A stretch of 64,000 nt of DNA, from positions 1,426,001 to 1,490,000 of the forward strand of contig NC_089564.1 in the NCBI RefSeq assembly GCF_040115645.1, written 5' to 3'. The notes below the pieces were generated by a model. It did no database searches. It was not told where the DNA came from and saw only the letters and a list, made by a program, of their open reading frames with translations. Below are positions 40,201 through 55,200 of this stretch, piece after piece. The DNA is from Euwallacea fornicatus (taxonomy: Eukaryota > Arthropoda > Insecta > Coleoptera > Curculionidae). The translations under genes and the position numbers were made by a program. The first letter of the stretch is position 1, and the number at the start of each line of letters is the position of its first letter.

Positions 40201-43200
40201 ATTGGTCAGTTTTGGCACTGTCCAATGCCGTTTGGTATTTCATTGTCTTGTGTAAACTCAAAATATTTCGCACAGTCTTTCCCGCTTACCTTTCTGCTAT
40301 TGTCAGCTCATTACTTTTTTAGTTAGGTAAAAAGAACTGATCCGCTCTGAGCGGACACCTTAACTTGGTGAGTTGCCAATACGGTATTCTTGCGGAAGTT
40401 GAAGGGGGCAGTAGAAGAGTAAAGAAACCGAGTCACATATGCAAATTGCAAATGACACGATAAACGAACACATTCTGCAATTCGATGAATCAGACGAGCC
40501 CTATCAAGAATACGTAGTGATGAGATATACAGATTGAGAACATCAAATAGATATTTAATGATTTGAAATAAAGAAAATTACTGCTATTTGATGGTAATGA
40601 TGTGTGGCCTAAAACAAATACAAAAGGAGCTGAAAACGTCCGTTACGAAAGATGAATTGGTGTAAGCTTTAGTCAAAAAATAAAAGATGCAAAGACAGGA
40701 CAAACAGAAACAATATCAGCTCCACTCATAATAGTCACGTGACGATTAAGGGGAAAAAAGATTTCCATCGCAAAATGTACGTGATTTTTAGGAAATTCTT
40801 CGAATGGTTTCAAAACGTACTGGGACGCTTCGTGTGACACACGCCTTCTCATAAACTAAAATCTAATAACTTCAAAAGGAACATTTTAAAAGGTTGCGAA
40901 ACGTCTGAAAAAGTCCTATCAACTCTTAACAGCTCGGAGAAAGTTTTAACGACGTCCGAATCCTCCCAAAAATTCTTGAAAGTTATAAAAGAAACTGGCA
41001 CAGTTATTAAGCTATAAATAATATCAAAACGTCGGTAAAACTTTCAAAAGCTCGCTCTCGTAGAATTCGGAAAAAAGCTTTGTAAAGTCGATATACAGTA
41101 TCGGACAAATTAAATTGACTACCAGTAAATGTTAATATTTTTATGTTAATCCAGAAACTATTCAAAATAATAATTTAATTTTAAAAACGTTAATCATTTT
41201 TATTATAAAAGAAACTATAAATTCTCAAAATCGATTGAAATACATTAACAAAAAGTGAAATTCAAAAATCAACAACAATAGAATGCGACATAATTAAATT
41301 GAATGTCATTAAAAGTAGAATTTCCATGAATTTGTCGCTAACTGATTAATATTTCGTCCAATTTCCTTTATTATCTATGGACTCCATCAAATTTGAAATT
41401 ATGGTAGGATCGATATTTCCAAATTTCTTCAACTTCTTTGAATAGTTCTTTTCCATTGCTGAATTTGTTGGATCGTATATTTTTTTCCACAATTTCCCAG
41501 AGGTTCTCAATCGGATTGAAATCAGGCGACCGAGCCGACCACTACGGAACATGAATTTTTTTATCGTTCAACCACTGTTTTACGATCTTTGAAGTTTGTT
41601 TGGGATCGTTATCGTGTCGAAAAACGTATGATCATGGCATTTCCCAATCGGCATGCGGTAACATCACTGTTTCCAATATATTACAGTACATGAAACGATC
41701 CATTTTTCCAATAATTCTATGTATGCGACCGATACCCCAACCAGAGAAAGCGCCCCAAACCATTATGTTACCAGTTCCATTCTTCACGGACTTGGAAACG
41801 TATGAAGAATCAAGCCTTTTGCCAATTGAACGACAAACATATTGAGATCTTTCAGTACCAATCAAATTGAACTTTCTCTCATCACCAAACAGCATCGTTT
41901 TCCAGTTCTTCGCAGACCAATGAAGATGAAGAGTTGCACACATTGGTCCAGCGTCTTTGTTTTTCTTTGATAGAAGTGGTTTTCGCGCTGGTCGATGGAC
42001 ACGAAGTCCAAGTTGTACCAGACGTCTCTGAATCGTTTCAGAAGACAAGTCAATATCGCCTAATTCAGCAAATATATATGCTGCAAACATCCAAGGGCTT
42101 TTCTTGATTAACTTTTTTTACTTTTCTATCAAGTCTCATAGAACTTTTTCGACATCTACCTCCTTGCTTTAAATCAGACACAATCTCTCGAAGATGGAAA
42201 TTTTTCATTGTTTTTTACTTTACTTTTTTGATAAATTAAACTGCTCACATATCAACTTCTGTAATCGTTCCTTTTCATAAGCCTCAATAATTTTTTTTTC
42301 AAATCACCGGGCAAATGTCTTTTTGGTGGAATTTTGCACTACAAATATTATTTAAAAAAAATGGAAAGATAATATTTCAATAAAGCACCTCTGCACACTA
42401 AAATTACTATGTTCAATTTAATTTTGGCGCCTTATCAACCAAAACAGACAAATCTTCCATGAAAAAAAAATTCAGTTATTCAAGGAAATACAAAAAATAA
42501 TAACAAAACAGATATATATATGCTTTTTAATATATATAAATTTTAAAATTTTTAGTTCACTTCTCACTATTAGAAAAACATGATTAAAGTCAATTTAATT
42601 TTGTCCCATACTGTGCATATATTTCACTTACGAGTGCCTAGAAAACTCAAGAGCCCAGGAAAGTGTGTTGATCTGAACTAACCGTCTACAAAATTGTGGA
42701 AAATATTTTGAAAATCTGCCTTAAAAAAATTCAAGGAAACCTAAAAGGCTCAGAAAAGATTCTGGAAAATTTTTCAGTTTCTAAAATTTTTAAAGAAAAA
42801 TTTGTGAAAACTTTTCCCAAATAACTGAAAAGCGTAATAAAAGTTTCTCAACTGGCATTCCTTAGGATTAAGAAAAACCCAAGCAGTGAATGTAAGAATC
42901 AAAGTTTCCATAAAAATCAAGCCGAAAACTATCCTAAAAACTCTAAAATATTACACGAAATTCGTTTCTAAACTTTCTGAACATCCCAAACGTTACTGAG
43001 GTGTCAGAAGCATTTAGAAAATATTGCAAAGTTCTGACAAAATTTTCTGATATATATAGAAAAGAAAGTGAACAAGAGATAGAGATCATCTGGCGAGCCG
43101 TTTTCGCAATTCAAGTGCTGATTTCCAGAGAATTTAAATTCCTCATTCAACTCCACATGCATATCTACTCTCAGTTTTTCAAATCTTTATTATAATTTTT

Positions 43201-46200
43201 TTATAAAAAAAACTGTCATTCAAAACGTTAATTGAGAGAAATTTGCTGAGACTATCGTGGGTGGGCCATATCACCAAGAACAACCTGCTGAACAATTGTC
43301 CATAAAACTGAGCTGCTGCCAGAAGCACAGACCATGACCCTTTTGTTCTTATCCGAACGATTTTAGTTAATAATTTGATAAACACTCGGTGTATAATTGT
43401 TACCATGGAATTTTAGGATGAACTTTTGCAAATTTTTGAAAAGTTAAATAGAATTTTCGGTGTGAAATGATCTATTTTTAGTATTCTTTCGTACGAATTA
43501 CACTCATACCTGTGCTTTCAGGGGTTTTCAAATATCATTTTTTCAGTTTTGAGAGGGAACGGGCAAGTTAACAAAGATAGTAGAAAAGGAGAAAAAAATT
43601 CTTGGTTTGATAGATTCTATTTTGCCTTCGGAAGTGGAAGTGGAAACTATTCAAGAAGAATTCTTCAATTTTTAGGTAGATTTTGGACCAAATTAATACA
43701 CAGTCAGAGGTACTTGCTAAATATTAATAACCCATGTACAAAATTTTTCAGTTTTTCTCGTGATTAAGTTAATAACAATTGTCCACGTCAAATATTTTCT
43801 AAAAGCACTTTGCGAATTTTCCATAGCTTCCATAACTCATATATTTCAATTGCTCAATGGCCCAGGCTTAAAAGATGTTTTGAAGAGGTTCATGATAGAA
43901 AATTCTCTGTTTTTAGATAGTTTTTAACGAAATTGCAATCTTACGTACCTTCGTCCGAAAATCTACGGGCGAGTAAAAAAAGAACACGTCTGTTTTTAGA
44001 CTATTTTTAATACTAAAAAAAAATTGATATTTGGACTAAGTCGTTGACAATGCCGTTTTTCACACGACGAGAAGGAAACTTCCTTCGGCTATGCAGAATT
44101 TTTAATCTCAAACTCCGTAACTCCGCTTAAACCGAAATAGTTCTTTGTCACCGATTTATTACTCCTTTGTTGTTCCTGCTTAAACATTCCCATTGTTTCG
44201 TGCCTTTAAACAATAATTAGCGGTTTTTTATTATACTTCTTAACACTGTCTCTTAAGTAGCGAATAACTGGAAAAGCAGATTTTTCAACTTAAAAAAAAT
44301 ATATTCGAATTCATTCCACATCATATCGCTAGAAGAGAAAATTGAATCCTTCGTATGATCTTCCTTGATATTTCACACATTTATCAAAATTGCTTAACCG
44401 CAAACGATGACCGCATTCAGCATAGTCAACAGTTGCCGCTGTTGGGAATTTCGTAAATGACATGTTACCTTCAAATATATAGAAACTGAACTAGAAGCAA
44501 TTGCCCAATCTTTACCCTGTTACCTCGTTTAAATGTAGCTAACATCATGCAGGATGGCACACTGAAAATCTCTTTTTTAAATCTTTTTTTCGACTTCTCT
44601 GATTTTACAAACGCACGTGGATTTTGACTTCTAGAGCAACACAAGTCTCACCAAACCATGAAATTTCATATCATGTTTTACTTTTACTGAAATATGATAT
44701 CAAAATTGACTTCGAATCCGAAGCAATAATTGTTGCTTCGCTGCTTTTTTGTCTAAAACCTACCAGGGCAGTAGGTGTGTCTGGTTCCTTTGGGCCCCCA
44801 TGTGTCATCCGAAGCTTTAATGCTTGGGAATTTAACATTTAAAAAAAGTTGTTCATAGCTCGTTTTCAGAAATATGGCGATGACAAGCGATTCTATTCTT
44901 AAGGAATGAAATATTGTGCCCTTTATTAAAAGAGAACAATATTTCATTAAAATACTTCATGACTGTACAATTTTAAAGTATTTTAATCAAATCCGTCAAC
45001 AATTATGTTGTTTTCAACAATAAAGAAAATCGGGATCGTAAAGAAACGATTTATTATACATCATCGTTACTGTTGCTAGTCCATCATATGTGGAATTTCA
45101 CTAAATAATAGATTATCCGGGGTTTCTTTTTTGATCCAGTTTAGTGTTAGTTTTCGAGATATAGAAAATATAAAAAAATATTACTGGTAGGCACTTTCTC
45201 TTTGAAAAAATTTGGAAGGCCACTGACGGCTTTATGAAGCAATTCTCTGGCTAGAGGCACATCATCTGTATGGTATGGAAGTATGTCTGAAAAAATTATT
45301 CACTTCTAGTTTGATGAATGGCTACGTTTATATAAATGGGAGATGCATAGATCATCCAATCATCGTCCATTCTTCAACATGAAAAATACGTAAAGCATCA
45401 TATACCTACTCATGCGGGGGCTGTAGTTCGAGTCTAATCGCTACACATGCATCATAATTTACACCAATTAGCTCAAGTTTCGACGTTGCAAAACAGGAAT
45501 TCCCTTGAACCGAAATCGATCAAAATTTTTAAAATTCCTTAGGAACATCTAGGCCTTCACGCAAGGGAAGCATTTTAAACGGGCCTGAGGGACTTTTAAT
45601 TAAACATCGCTTTCCCCCCTGCAGGCACTTTTGCCCATGTAAATACACAGTGGCGTACCACGTGCCTCCGTAGTTTCTTATCCCAGTTGTTGTTCCAAAA
45701 CCGGGCGAAAGCTGCCAAATCAACTGCGCAACTAACAATGGCGTTGTCACAGAGCTAGGACAACGATCGTCATTGTGTTTGAATAGATCTAGATCTGCAC
45801 AAATTAATTAGGGAAACGAATTGTCCTTTCGCGGTACGCCACTGACCGAAGCGGAAGCCGCCTATGTTGGCAATAAGGGTACCCCCGAAGCGGCGTGAGA
45901 CAAGCTGTGCCTTTCCGGGAGCAGCTGTTACCCGGACTCACCCCATCCCATAAGAATGTCTGGAATTGAAAATTATTCACTGCCTCTGATCCGTAATTGA
46001 AATACCTCTTGTTTGTTTGCTTATTGTACTTTTGATTTATGTTGGACCGTTGCACCGGCCATCCGCATCGCCCTAAAGTAAACGCACCAGCACAAAGGTG
46101 TTCCGCTTTGCTGCAGTTTTGGAAAATGGAAAATGTTCGTTCATCACTGTTATGGTTTCCTTTGCAAAGTTCCTTCGAGGAAAACTTTAAGCGAATCCTT

Positions 46201-49200
46201 CACTATCCATCTCCTGTGCAAAAGCCAGGAAATCGACAATGTTTGTCTGGGCCGCTACAGAAAAGCCACAGCAATTTTTCAACGGTAATCCTACATCCCC
46301 AGTTTATTTACTTGAGTATGGCCGGGAATTACTCTTGTCATTTATGGAGAAACGAAACGAGAATATGGCCCTAGAGAAAAAAGATTTCCTACTACATGCG
46401 TCATTAATAACGGTTATAAATTGATGGCAAGATCAGCTACTGGATTTAGGTTGAGAGAGATAGATAATTCTATAATGACGAAGAAGTCTCTGGAATGATG
46501 AAGGGCAGGAATGTTGCATTTTCTTAGCATTCTCTTACGGCCTTCCTCCCTTCCCGTATACGGGGTGTCCGAAAATGTGCCGACAAACTTTAAGAGGGAC
46601 ATCAATACAAACTTTTTTTTTAAATCAACATATGCTCACTAATGAGCGGTTTCAGCATAAGGAAAATTGGGTTTTGTCATAGTAATCGCTTTTTATACGT
46701 GTTAGACGAGATTTTATCGATGAATAAACCGTGGCTTAAAGTAATTGTCAAACATGTCGACCGTCATTACCAGGAATGTACTGTCGGGTCATTGACTCGC
46801 GGACCCTATAGAATATTCTGGAAACAGTTTCTATCTAGATGCGTGCAACCGGCCATTATTCTCGCTCAGAGAGGTTTCTCATTGCGAATAAGCGTTTCGT
46901 TGATCAGAGATTTGAGGTAGCCCCAGAGGAACAAATCCAGGGTCTCGAGATCGGGAGAACGTACAGACTGGGCCGCAGGACCTCCTCTTCCAATTCATCG
47001 GTGCATGACGTTAAGTTCTTTAAAGGAGCAATTGACGACCATTTTCAATATACATTTTTATCTAAAAATCAACAAAATGAATGTTAATGGTAACATGGTG
47101 GCATAGGACAAGTATCATAATGTACAAATTACGCCTGCTACGGCCTTAAAATAGCCATTTTGGGAATGTCCAATTGTGGTAAAGAAATGTTTGTACTCCC
47201 AACAACAAATGTGACTGAAACGAGAACGGTCAGTGGAAGATACTGATGTCCGATAAAATCAAGAATTAATTTGGTCATCTGATATCACTTAAAATATTTT
47301 ATTTGCTTTACAGCCTTAACGGCACTTTTGCCGGCATATGTTTATTGAAGAAAATAAGTTTGTATTGACGTTCCTCACCACCCTTTAAAGTTTCTCGGTA
47401 CATTTTTGGGACAGCCTGTATGTGCAAACAAAAAAACGGGAGATAGGTGGACAGGGGAAGAAAGAAGTCTCATTAAGGGGAATTTGAAATGGCTCTAGCG
47501 TACGTCCCTGGATGGGATTCAGCACAAAATGGAAAACAAACCAATTTTCCATCAACGAAATTTTCTTATTGCTTACGTAATATTTAATTGGGTTTGTATT
47601 GCATTTTTTACCAAATTTCTACCTATTTTTCTGAAAAACTAATTGATACATTTTTAATCGCAACATATCATTAAAGCTCTGAAAGACTTTCAGTTTGATG
47701 TGTCCCGTAGCCAATGTTTCAATTCAAAAAAGAAATCGGTCATTTTATGCTATCGGTGACATAAGCAATATTTAAACAAATCAACAAAAATCAGAAGATA
47801 GTATTTTTGCCCCATTTAAAGCCGATTTTGAAATTTTGAAAAAATAACAATTTGTAAAAAAGTTTACGGAGAGAGGGATGGAGGGAGAGAGGGGAGGGGG
47901 GAGGGATCATGACTTAGAGCCGCAAGGTATACTTTGTAACTTTCTTTCAAATCAGGGTTCAAACCTGAAAGTTGTTCGATCCAAATGTAGAGACACCAAA
48001 TGTGTGGTTCCGCTCGATGATCGAACGTTTGATTTTTCCCGATGATCGAGATGATGCTTCTACAACGTGGCAGCCAAGATGGTTTGGGACTGGATATCTC
48101 AGTTTCGAAACGCTCTCAGTTTGCAGTCTCAGAGAACCGTTTGGTGCAAATTTATCAGTAACCCTCACTGTTTGTTAAGTTTTCATTATATTATCGAGAA
48201 CTCTTTACCACAACTATTACGGAAAACTTGGGTAATTGAGAGAACACGAATGAAACTACTTTCTTGAAGAGTTGTCTACCAGCTTAGGACGAATGTTCCT
48301 TCTATTTTAACACGAGCGGACCTATTTGAGACTAAACGCCCGTCTTTGGGTCTAAAATCGGACTTCGACCCTTAGAGAAGTCTCCTTCAATTTAAACGTA
48401 AAGTAATATAATCAACAACATAACTAATCATTTTTCCAGGCTATCCGACTTTGAAATAAAGGTGCGTAATCGCACGTCAGGCTAAACTTAAACTTATGAA
48501 AATAGAAACTACTTTTTAAAGGGATTGACACGAACTACGTGCTCTCACAGCTTATTCGGTAACGAGACTGAACCTAGGCCTATGTGTAAAAAAAATTAAT
48601 TAATCACAAAGGCACACGACCATCTATGGATTTGTCGAGTGAACAAGGGCTAACAGTAGTCGACAAAAGGGACGAATATTCCCTTTCAATCACAAAGTTA
48701 TTCGAAAAATTCCATGAGATGTTAATACTGTGAGGGAATGAAAATTTACGAAATTTGAGCAGAACAACTTGGAATATCTAGGACACATAGAAGCAGATGA
48801 CCCATATTGAGGAAACGATGGCGATGAATGTCCAGAAAACTCAATGAAAATGGAGGAAAGCTCTTTATCAACTTGAATCTTTATGTTCCAGTTCCTACAT
48901 TGCAAATCAACTAAAGCGTTCTTGGAAACCGAATCGTATCCCGATATTGAAGTTGGGAAAGATGTTTTTAAATTCTCCTCTCTGAGATATAGAGAAAAAA
49001 GTAAAAGAATTTGTCAGAAAACGAATTTCATAAAATGTGAAGAGTCATGTAAAAAATGTAACAGAGAAGTTATATACAGAATTTGAGGAAAATATATGAA
49101 TTCGAAATTGCACCTCTCTGCCTCAGCGCACTTTTTCTTCTTCACACCTCGCAGCAAGAAGGAAATCCCCTTGGCGTGTACAGGGTGACTTTTTAAATGA

Positions 49201-52200
49201 AGCCGCTTGTTTCTTGGAAACTTCATTATCGCTGGAAAGTGCGTGTTTGGTAGATAAATATAACATGCGTATTGAAGAATAAGGGAAGGGGACGATTTTC
49301 ACTAACGACCCCCCCCCCCTCCCCATCTAGGACTCATACAAATCTCCTTAAACAATTTTTTGCGTACTGGCAAGTTTTTTCCTCAAAAAATCGTTCTTGG
49401 TACGCAAAAAGAGCAAATATCGTAAACAAGACAAAATTGTTAGTGTCAAAGTGTCCTACTGAAAGTTGTAAATTGACTACTTGATCACATTCAAAATAGC
49501 AGTAAAAGCGACCCTATCAGCCAGCTTGTGGAAACTTAATCCTAAGTCCCTTGAGTATACTCTTTAGTGTTTCCCCGAAGACGTTTTTGCGGCGGCAGCT
49601 GCGGATTTAACCCCCTAAATAGGCCATCAGTCAAATGCTTCATCGGCGACCTAATCTCTCCTCTATTTTATACAGAAGAGGCTGCGACTGCTTATTGATT
49701 GTTACGTCAATGCATTGAACCGCGAATTTAGTCCGATGTGGCATCATAAACGACATGAAATTGAAAGGCTGAGAATGAACTGAAGACCTTTCGTCTTTTA
49801 GAGCTACATACGTCATTGAAAAAACGATTAAAAAAATTTTTGTATCATACGGACCCTCCATGTAAACACCTCTTTTATCCCTTCGTCGGGAAAGGTTGCA
49901 GGTTGAAAGTAAAAAATTTTCGCTTTAGATTGTGTAAACGTTTAAACAGGTCACCTATTACATTCCCGTGTGGACCGGGTACATTAAAAGTTTTTGCCTT
50001 TGGTCACCATCGAGTTGGAGGCCCTAAGTCCAAATTTAAAGGGATAATACCTTTACTTGCGTAAGACCAATCCAGCTGTTGATTTTGGGACACCTCTGGA
50101 ATATTCCATTTCACGAGGAGATATTTCGAGACTTCCATTATCCGATTATAGTACAAAGATAGTCTCAGACGTGCCCGACCGGATGTTAGATGGCGATTTC
50201 TCGTTAGAAATTTGCCTGTTTTACCAAGACCTAACCTGAAGCTTATCTTTAAAATTTAACGATGATACGTTGATTTCCGTTTGTTTTGGAGCCGTTTTTA
50301 GTCATCGCTTTTAGAGATTTTGTGAACTTGGAAGAACTTCAGCCATGAATACAGGATTCGGTACTTTCATTTGAAAGATCTTGGTGCATCCAACATTAAA
50401 GCGGAGTGAGATTCTACTCTGGGGATATCTGGTTCTTTGTCAGTAACTCTGAAATATTGGCAAAATTTGAACACGGTAACACGAGCTGCCAAGACGAAAC
50501 CCTTGGTGGTCGACCTAACGACACTCCAGATCTCACCGCTCCAGAAGTTGTAGTGAAAAGTGTACTGAAATACCGTAGGCTGAAATTGCGCGAATTCGCA
50601 GACATAATGGACACTTCGAAAAGTACTGGACACCGCATTTTGACCGAACAGTTGGATGCGAGAGAGCTGTGCGCAAGATGAACAGAAACAGCGCCGCGAG
50701 GATGTTTTAAGAGTGTTTGGCAGTAACAAAGCCGAGTTTTGCGTCGACTCATAACTATGGACCATCATAACCCATGGATATAACATGGGTCCAATTTTTC
50801 GCACCTGAGACGAAATTGCAGTCAAAAGAGAGGATCGGCCCCAAAGAAGGCTAAAACCGTCCCATATGCAGGAAAGGTGGTGACGTCAGTTTTTTTGGAT
50901 TTACGTGGGAAAAGTCTTAATGACTGTCCGTCTAGAGGAAAAAAATAAACGGAAAATATATATACAAATTCATTGCAGCAACTAAACGAGGAAACTTCTT
51001 CTGTCCACCGCCATGGCTCAGGTCAATTAAGTTGGCTTCAAACTTTTTCCTTACCTACCCTACTTGCCAGATTTAGCCCTCTCAGACTATTTCCCATTTC
51101 CAAACTTGAAAATATGACTCCGTGGTAAGAGATTTGCCAATAATGAAGAAGTGGTATCCGGGATTGAGGTCTATTCTGAAACGTTCGACCCTTCTGGCTA
51201 TAACCAGGGGGTAAAAATCACACAACATCGCTGGGAAAAATGTATTAGTCTCAAGGAGACTACGTTGACAAATAATATGCTTTTCTTGTTCTCCCTTAAA
51301 TAGTCTGTTACAGGTCGTTGCCGTTGGTTAAGTCCTTTAAGAGCTCTGATGAGTCGTTCAAGAACTCTACCGTTTGACTACATTCTCTGGAGAAAACGCC
51401 TTCACATGTGCTTTAACTAAACTAGCAGATATACAGAGAGATCCGCATGAATTAGCGATATAACGGTAAGTGGCGATGGGTAAGTTGTGGTTAATACGAC
51501 GTAATGAATTAACAACGTTGGTTTTCCTTTAGTAGTGTTTAACTATTTGTATAATTCTTATGAGATGGTACATCCTTTATCGTCCTTGTGGTAAGACGTG
51601 GTGGGGTGCGTGTGTGACTTTTGGGACGTCATGTATAAAGGGTGTCGCTGCATGGGTTTGCCAAGAGAGTAAAGTTCATTATTTTTCATTTTAGGAGAAA
51701 AATGTATCCTTCACAAAAGTTTTTGCTTGTTCCCAAACGATTGAACAAGTTATCGCCGCTTCAATTTTCGTTTGCGTTGCAGATGAACATCGAAAAACGG
51801 GAATTTCTTCAATATCAAAACTCGTTCAATTTGTTAACTCGCCACGTGATTTTTTTTTTCTTATTTAATTGAATACCTTATGCAACACTGAGTCTGCGTC
51901 TTTCGACACATCATACGAAAGATCAATGATCATAGAAATTTTCAAACATATGTATTCGAACGACTCTTTCATTTGCAGCTTCATTTTCATTCGCTTACAA
52001 AGTAGAAACTTAATATTCAAGAAATTCGCTCTTCGAATTTTATAGGACCAGATTTTCTTAATATCTAGATTCCATTACATGTTCGATATCGATAAAATAC
52101 ATAATCAAGTTCATACGAAAAAAGATAGAGTCACATCAAATGTTCGACGAAATTTTTATTCAAACTTATGTATGCACAGGTAAGCAGCGAATTTGGTGAA

Positions 52201-55200
52201 ATTCGGAAAACTAATTCACGTGTGTGTGTGTTGGTGAAAAAAACACCTTGTATAAACGTTCAAACCGCCCATCTGTCGCCTATTAAACGAAACTGGATTA
52301 CAGAAGCCAAATTCCCATTCACACACGAAATCGGTTTATTTCAACCTGCATTTGGATTGTTTCCGTTTCATCATGCGGACGCAGGTGTTAAACGATCAAT
52401 CCTCCATCCGAAATTGAGGCTTAAATGCAGGTCTGCACGCCCACTGTTTTAATTAATTATTCAAATAGCCTTCATCCCCCCACTACTAAAGCTGAGCTTT
52501 ATTTCATTTAATTAAAGTCGTGGGTAATGAAGTAGATCTAGTCGTGTGGGTCGCACTACCGTTTGGAGGCTAAAATTTCAAGGAGCGATGCGTCTACAGG
52601 TGGTATGCAGAAAGGTAGCCATCAAAAGAGTACTTAACACTCAGCCCAACGAAAGTATGAGGATCTTCGAAATCGTAAGAGCGGAATCGATGGAAGCAAA
52701 GAAGGATGCATGTTTGTGCTAAAGGTTTGTTTGATGGGAATCTGAATGAATAAGGATGATAATGGAAACTTTGATAATTTGAAAATCCGTCGCTGTATTT
52801 TAATTGATCAGTTCTGGCGGTGCAAATTAATAGCGACAGAGTAGCGAAATTAGTAGCGACATTAATTAAGTAAATTAGAGTCATAGAACTCTTAATTTTA
52901 TATTAAAAAGTCAAATCTCAAAAATTTAAGTTCAAAAGATGGAGGGAAAAGCTTTGAACAACTTAAGGAAATCTGCGAAAAATCAAAGTTCTCCGCTAGT
53001 GACTATTGTTTTCTCTATTTTAGCGCTCTCTCTCTCTCTCTCTCTCCCTGTCTCCATTCATGTACACACTTCACTCTTTCTTTTATAACTTCTTCACACT
53101 GCCCCTCAAACTTTCGTAAGGTCGCGTAACAAGGGTTAAACATTATTTTTCTTAGTGCGAAGTATTAACTCTTTCCAGATGTTCTCAAAGATTTTTTTTT
53201 GACACATAGATCAGAGAATATTCTCTCTTAAGGTTCGCTCATTTGTAAAAAAGTTATGTGGTAGGATTCTTCATGAGAGATAAACAGGATGTTAGCCAAA
53301 ACAAATCCCCCTATTGAGCGAGGTTCTAAACTCCGCAAATTTAATAAAAGCTAATAAAATTTGACATTTGCTAAATTTCTAACCTCAATCATACGTCAAA
53401 TTCTGTCATTTTCACAACCTGCTGTACGAGGTATGTTCAGAAAAAACGGGAATTTTAAATTTTCGGAAATAATTTTATTTATTCAACTACATGAATTTTA
53501 TCTCCGTCAAAATAATCCCCTTAATAAAAATAAAATACGCTTATGTAACAGTACTTCTTCCAATCCCCGAAACACTTCTGAAATTCACACTCTGAAATAC
53601 TGTTTCACTGTTTCAGCGACACACATTCAATATCGTCTATGGTTGCAAAACGACTTTAAAAGGTCGTAACCTTTTAAAGGTCTCTTTATTTTCGAGAACA
53701 AAGAGAAGTCGCGGAGAGCCATATGTGCCGAATATGGCGCTTGCGGTGTCATTACAGTATCATTTCTGGCCAAAAATTCGCGAACCAGTAATGAAGTGTG
53801 AGCTAGTGCATTATCGTGGTGCAAAAGCCATGAATTGTTTCGTCATAAATCCTGGTTTTTTTCATTGATTCGTGCAGACCACGTTAAAATAGTTCCAGAT
53901 CGTTTCGATCAAATTTAACGAAAATTCTTTAATCTATCCTTCATAGATCGCCGCTCGTGTCGAACACAACATGGCTTTTTTGACATTCAACAGACTAATT
54001 TTCCAATATGTCTTCCATTGTACACATTGTTTAGGAACGTGTTTACCCACACAATTAGCGAAAAATTGCATAAATAGAGGCAATACAGCGCATAAAAATA
54101 CAAAAATTCTCGTTACTTTTTGAACACCCCTTGTATATACTGGGGAAACATGCGTTACTCGTGGCGCCCGGAGATTTTCAATAGCTTGAAGGAGCATGTA
54201 ACATCTGCAAGAAACAGCCCTTATGTACTGAAAAGATATTGAAAATAAAGTGTTCAACAAAAGGTTGAGTGAGCTGCTAGAATATCTGTTTGTCACTATT
54301 TTTTCTGTCGAAAGCTACGCCTCGCGTAATCCATCAGTTCCATTTTATACTAAGTGATTGTTACAATATTATGTATGTTTATACGGGGCACGGTCAATTG
54401 AAAACGGCAAAATCTCCTAAAAAGAAAATCACTCGCGAAATTACATCGTATAAATTGGTAAAAATATTATTTTTGAGACGTAAGAGACCTAGCAACAATT
54501 GTGACGTAAGAACAAGTAAAGGTCTTGACAAACTGTCAGCTCCAAAATGACAGCTCCACTAGAGCATTGCACTAGGGAGGGACTGCGTTCCGTGATTCGT
54601 TTCTTGCTAAGAGCAGGGGTGAAATCCATTGATATTCAGTGTAGAGTGATGTTATTGCATGGAAATTCATGTCTGTCGCTCCCGCAAGTGTATGAATGTA
54701 CCAACAAATTCAAAAACGGGGTGACTTCCAGGGCTGATTGTCCTCGGCGTGGTGAAGTAAATGGTGTTATCGTGCCTGAGGCGATTTCCAGCAGTTGAAG
54801 TGTTAATGAGAAAAATCGTCATATTATTCTTAACAAAGTCACTTAAATGCTAAAGGTGGGAAGAGATTTCGAACTAGTGATGAAGTGATTTAGGTGATGC
54901 ACGAGTGGCTGCGCACACTACGCAAAGATTTGTTTTCCCTTGAGTACTTCAGCGCTTCCAAAATGATGGAGGAAGTGCATTGAAAGTAATGGAGACCATA
55001 TCGAAATATAACATATTCGTTTTTGACTTTGTTTCAATAAATTAAATTTAATATGGTCTTTAAGATTTCCGTTTGAGCCTTCCTCGTAATAAATATGTAA
55101 AAAAGTTACGTAACTAAATCATTTCCCTTTTGCACCCGAAGAATGTACCGACATAATAAGACTTAATTTCAGGCATAAATTTCCCTTTTTTTCCCATAAC

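Noticed and set aside
45405..45450. tRNA-like B box (GTAGTTCGAGTCTAATC)
   Set aside because: No A box, acceptor stem or anticodon arm can be built around it.
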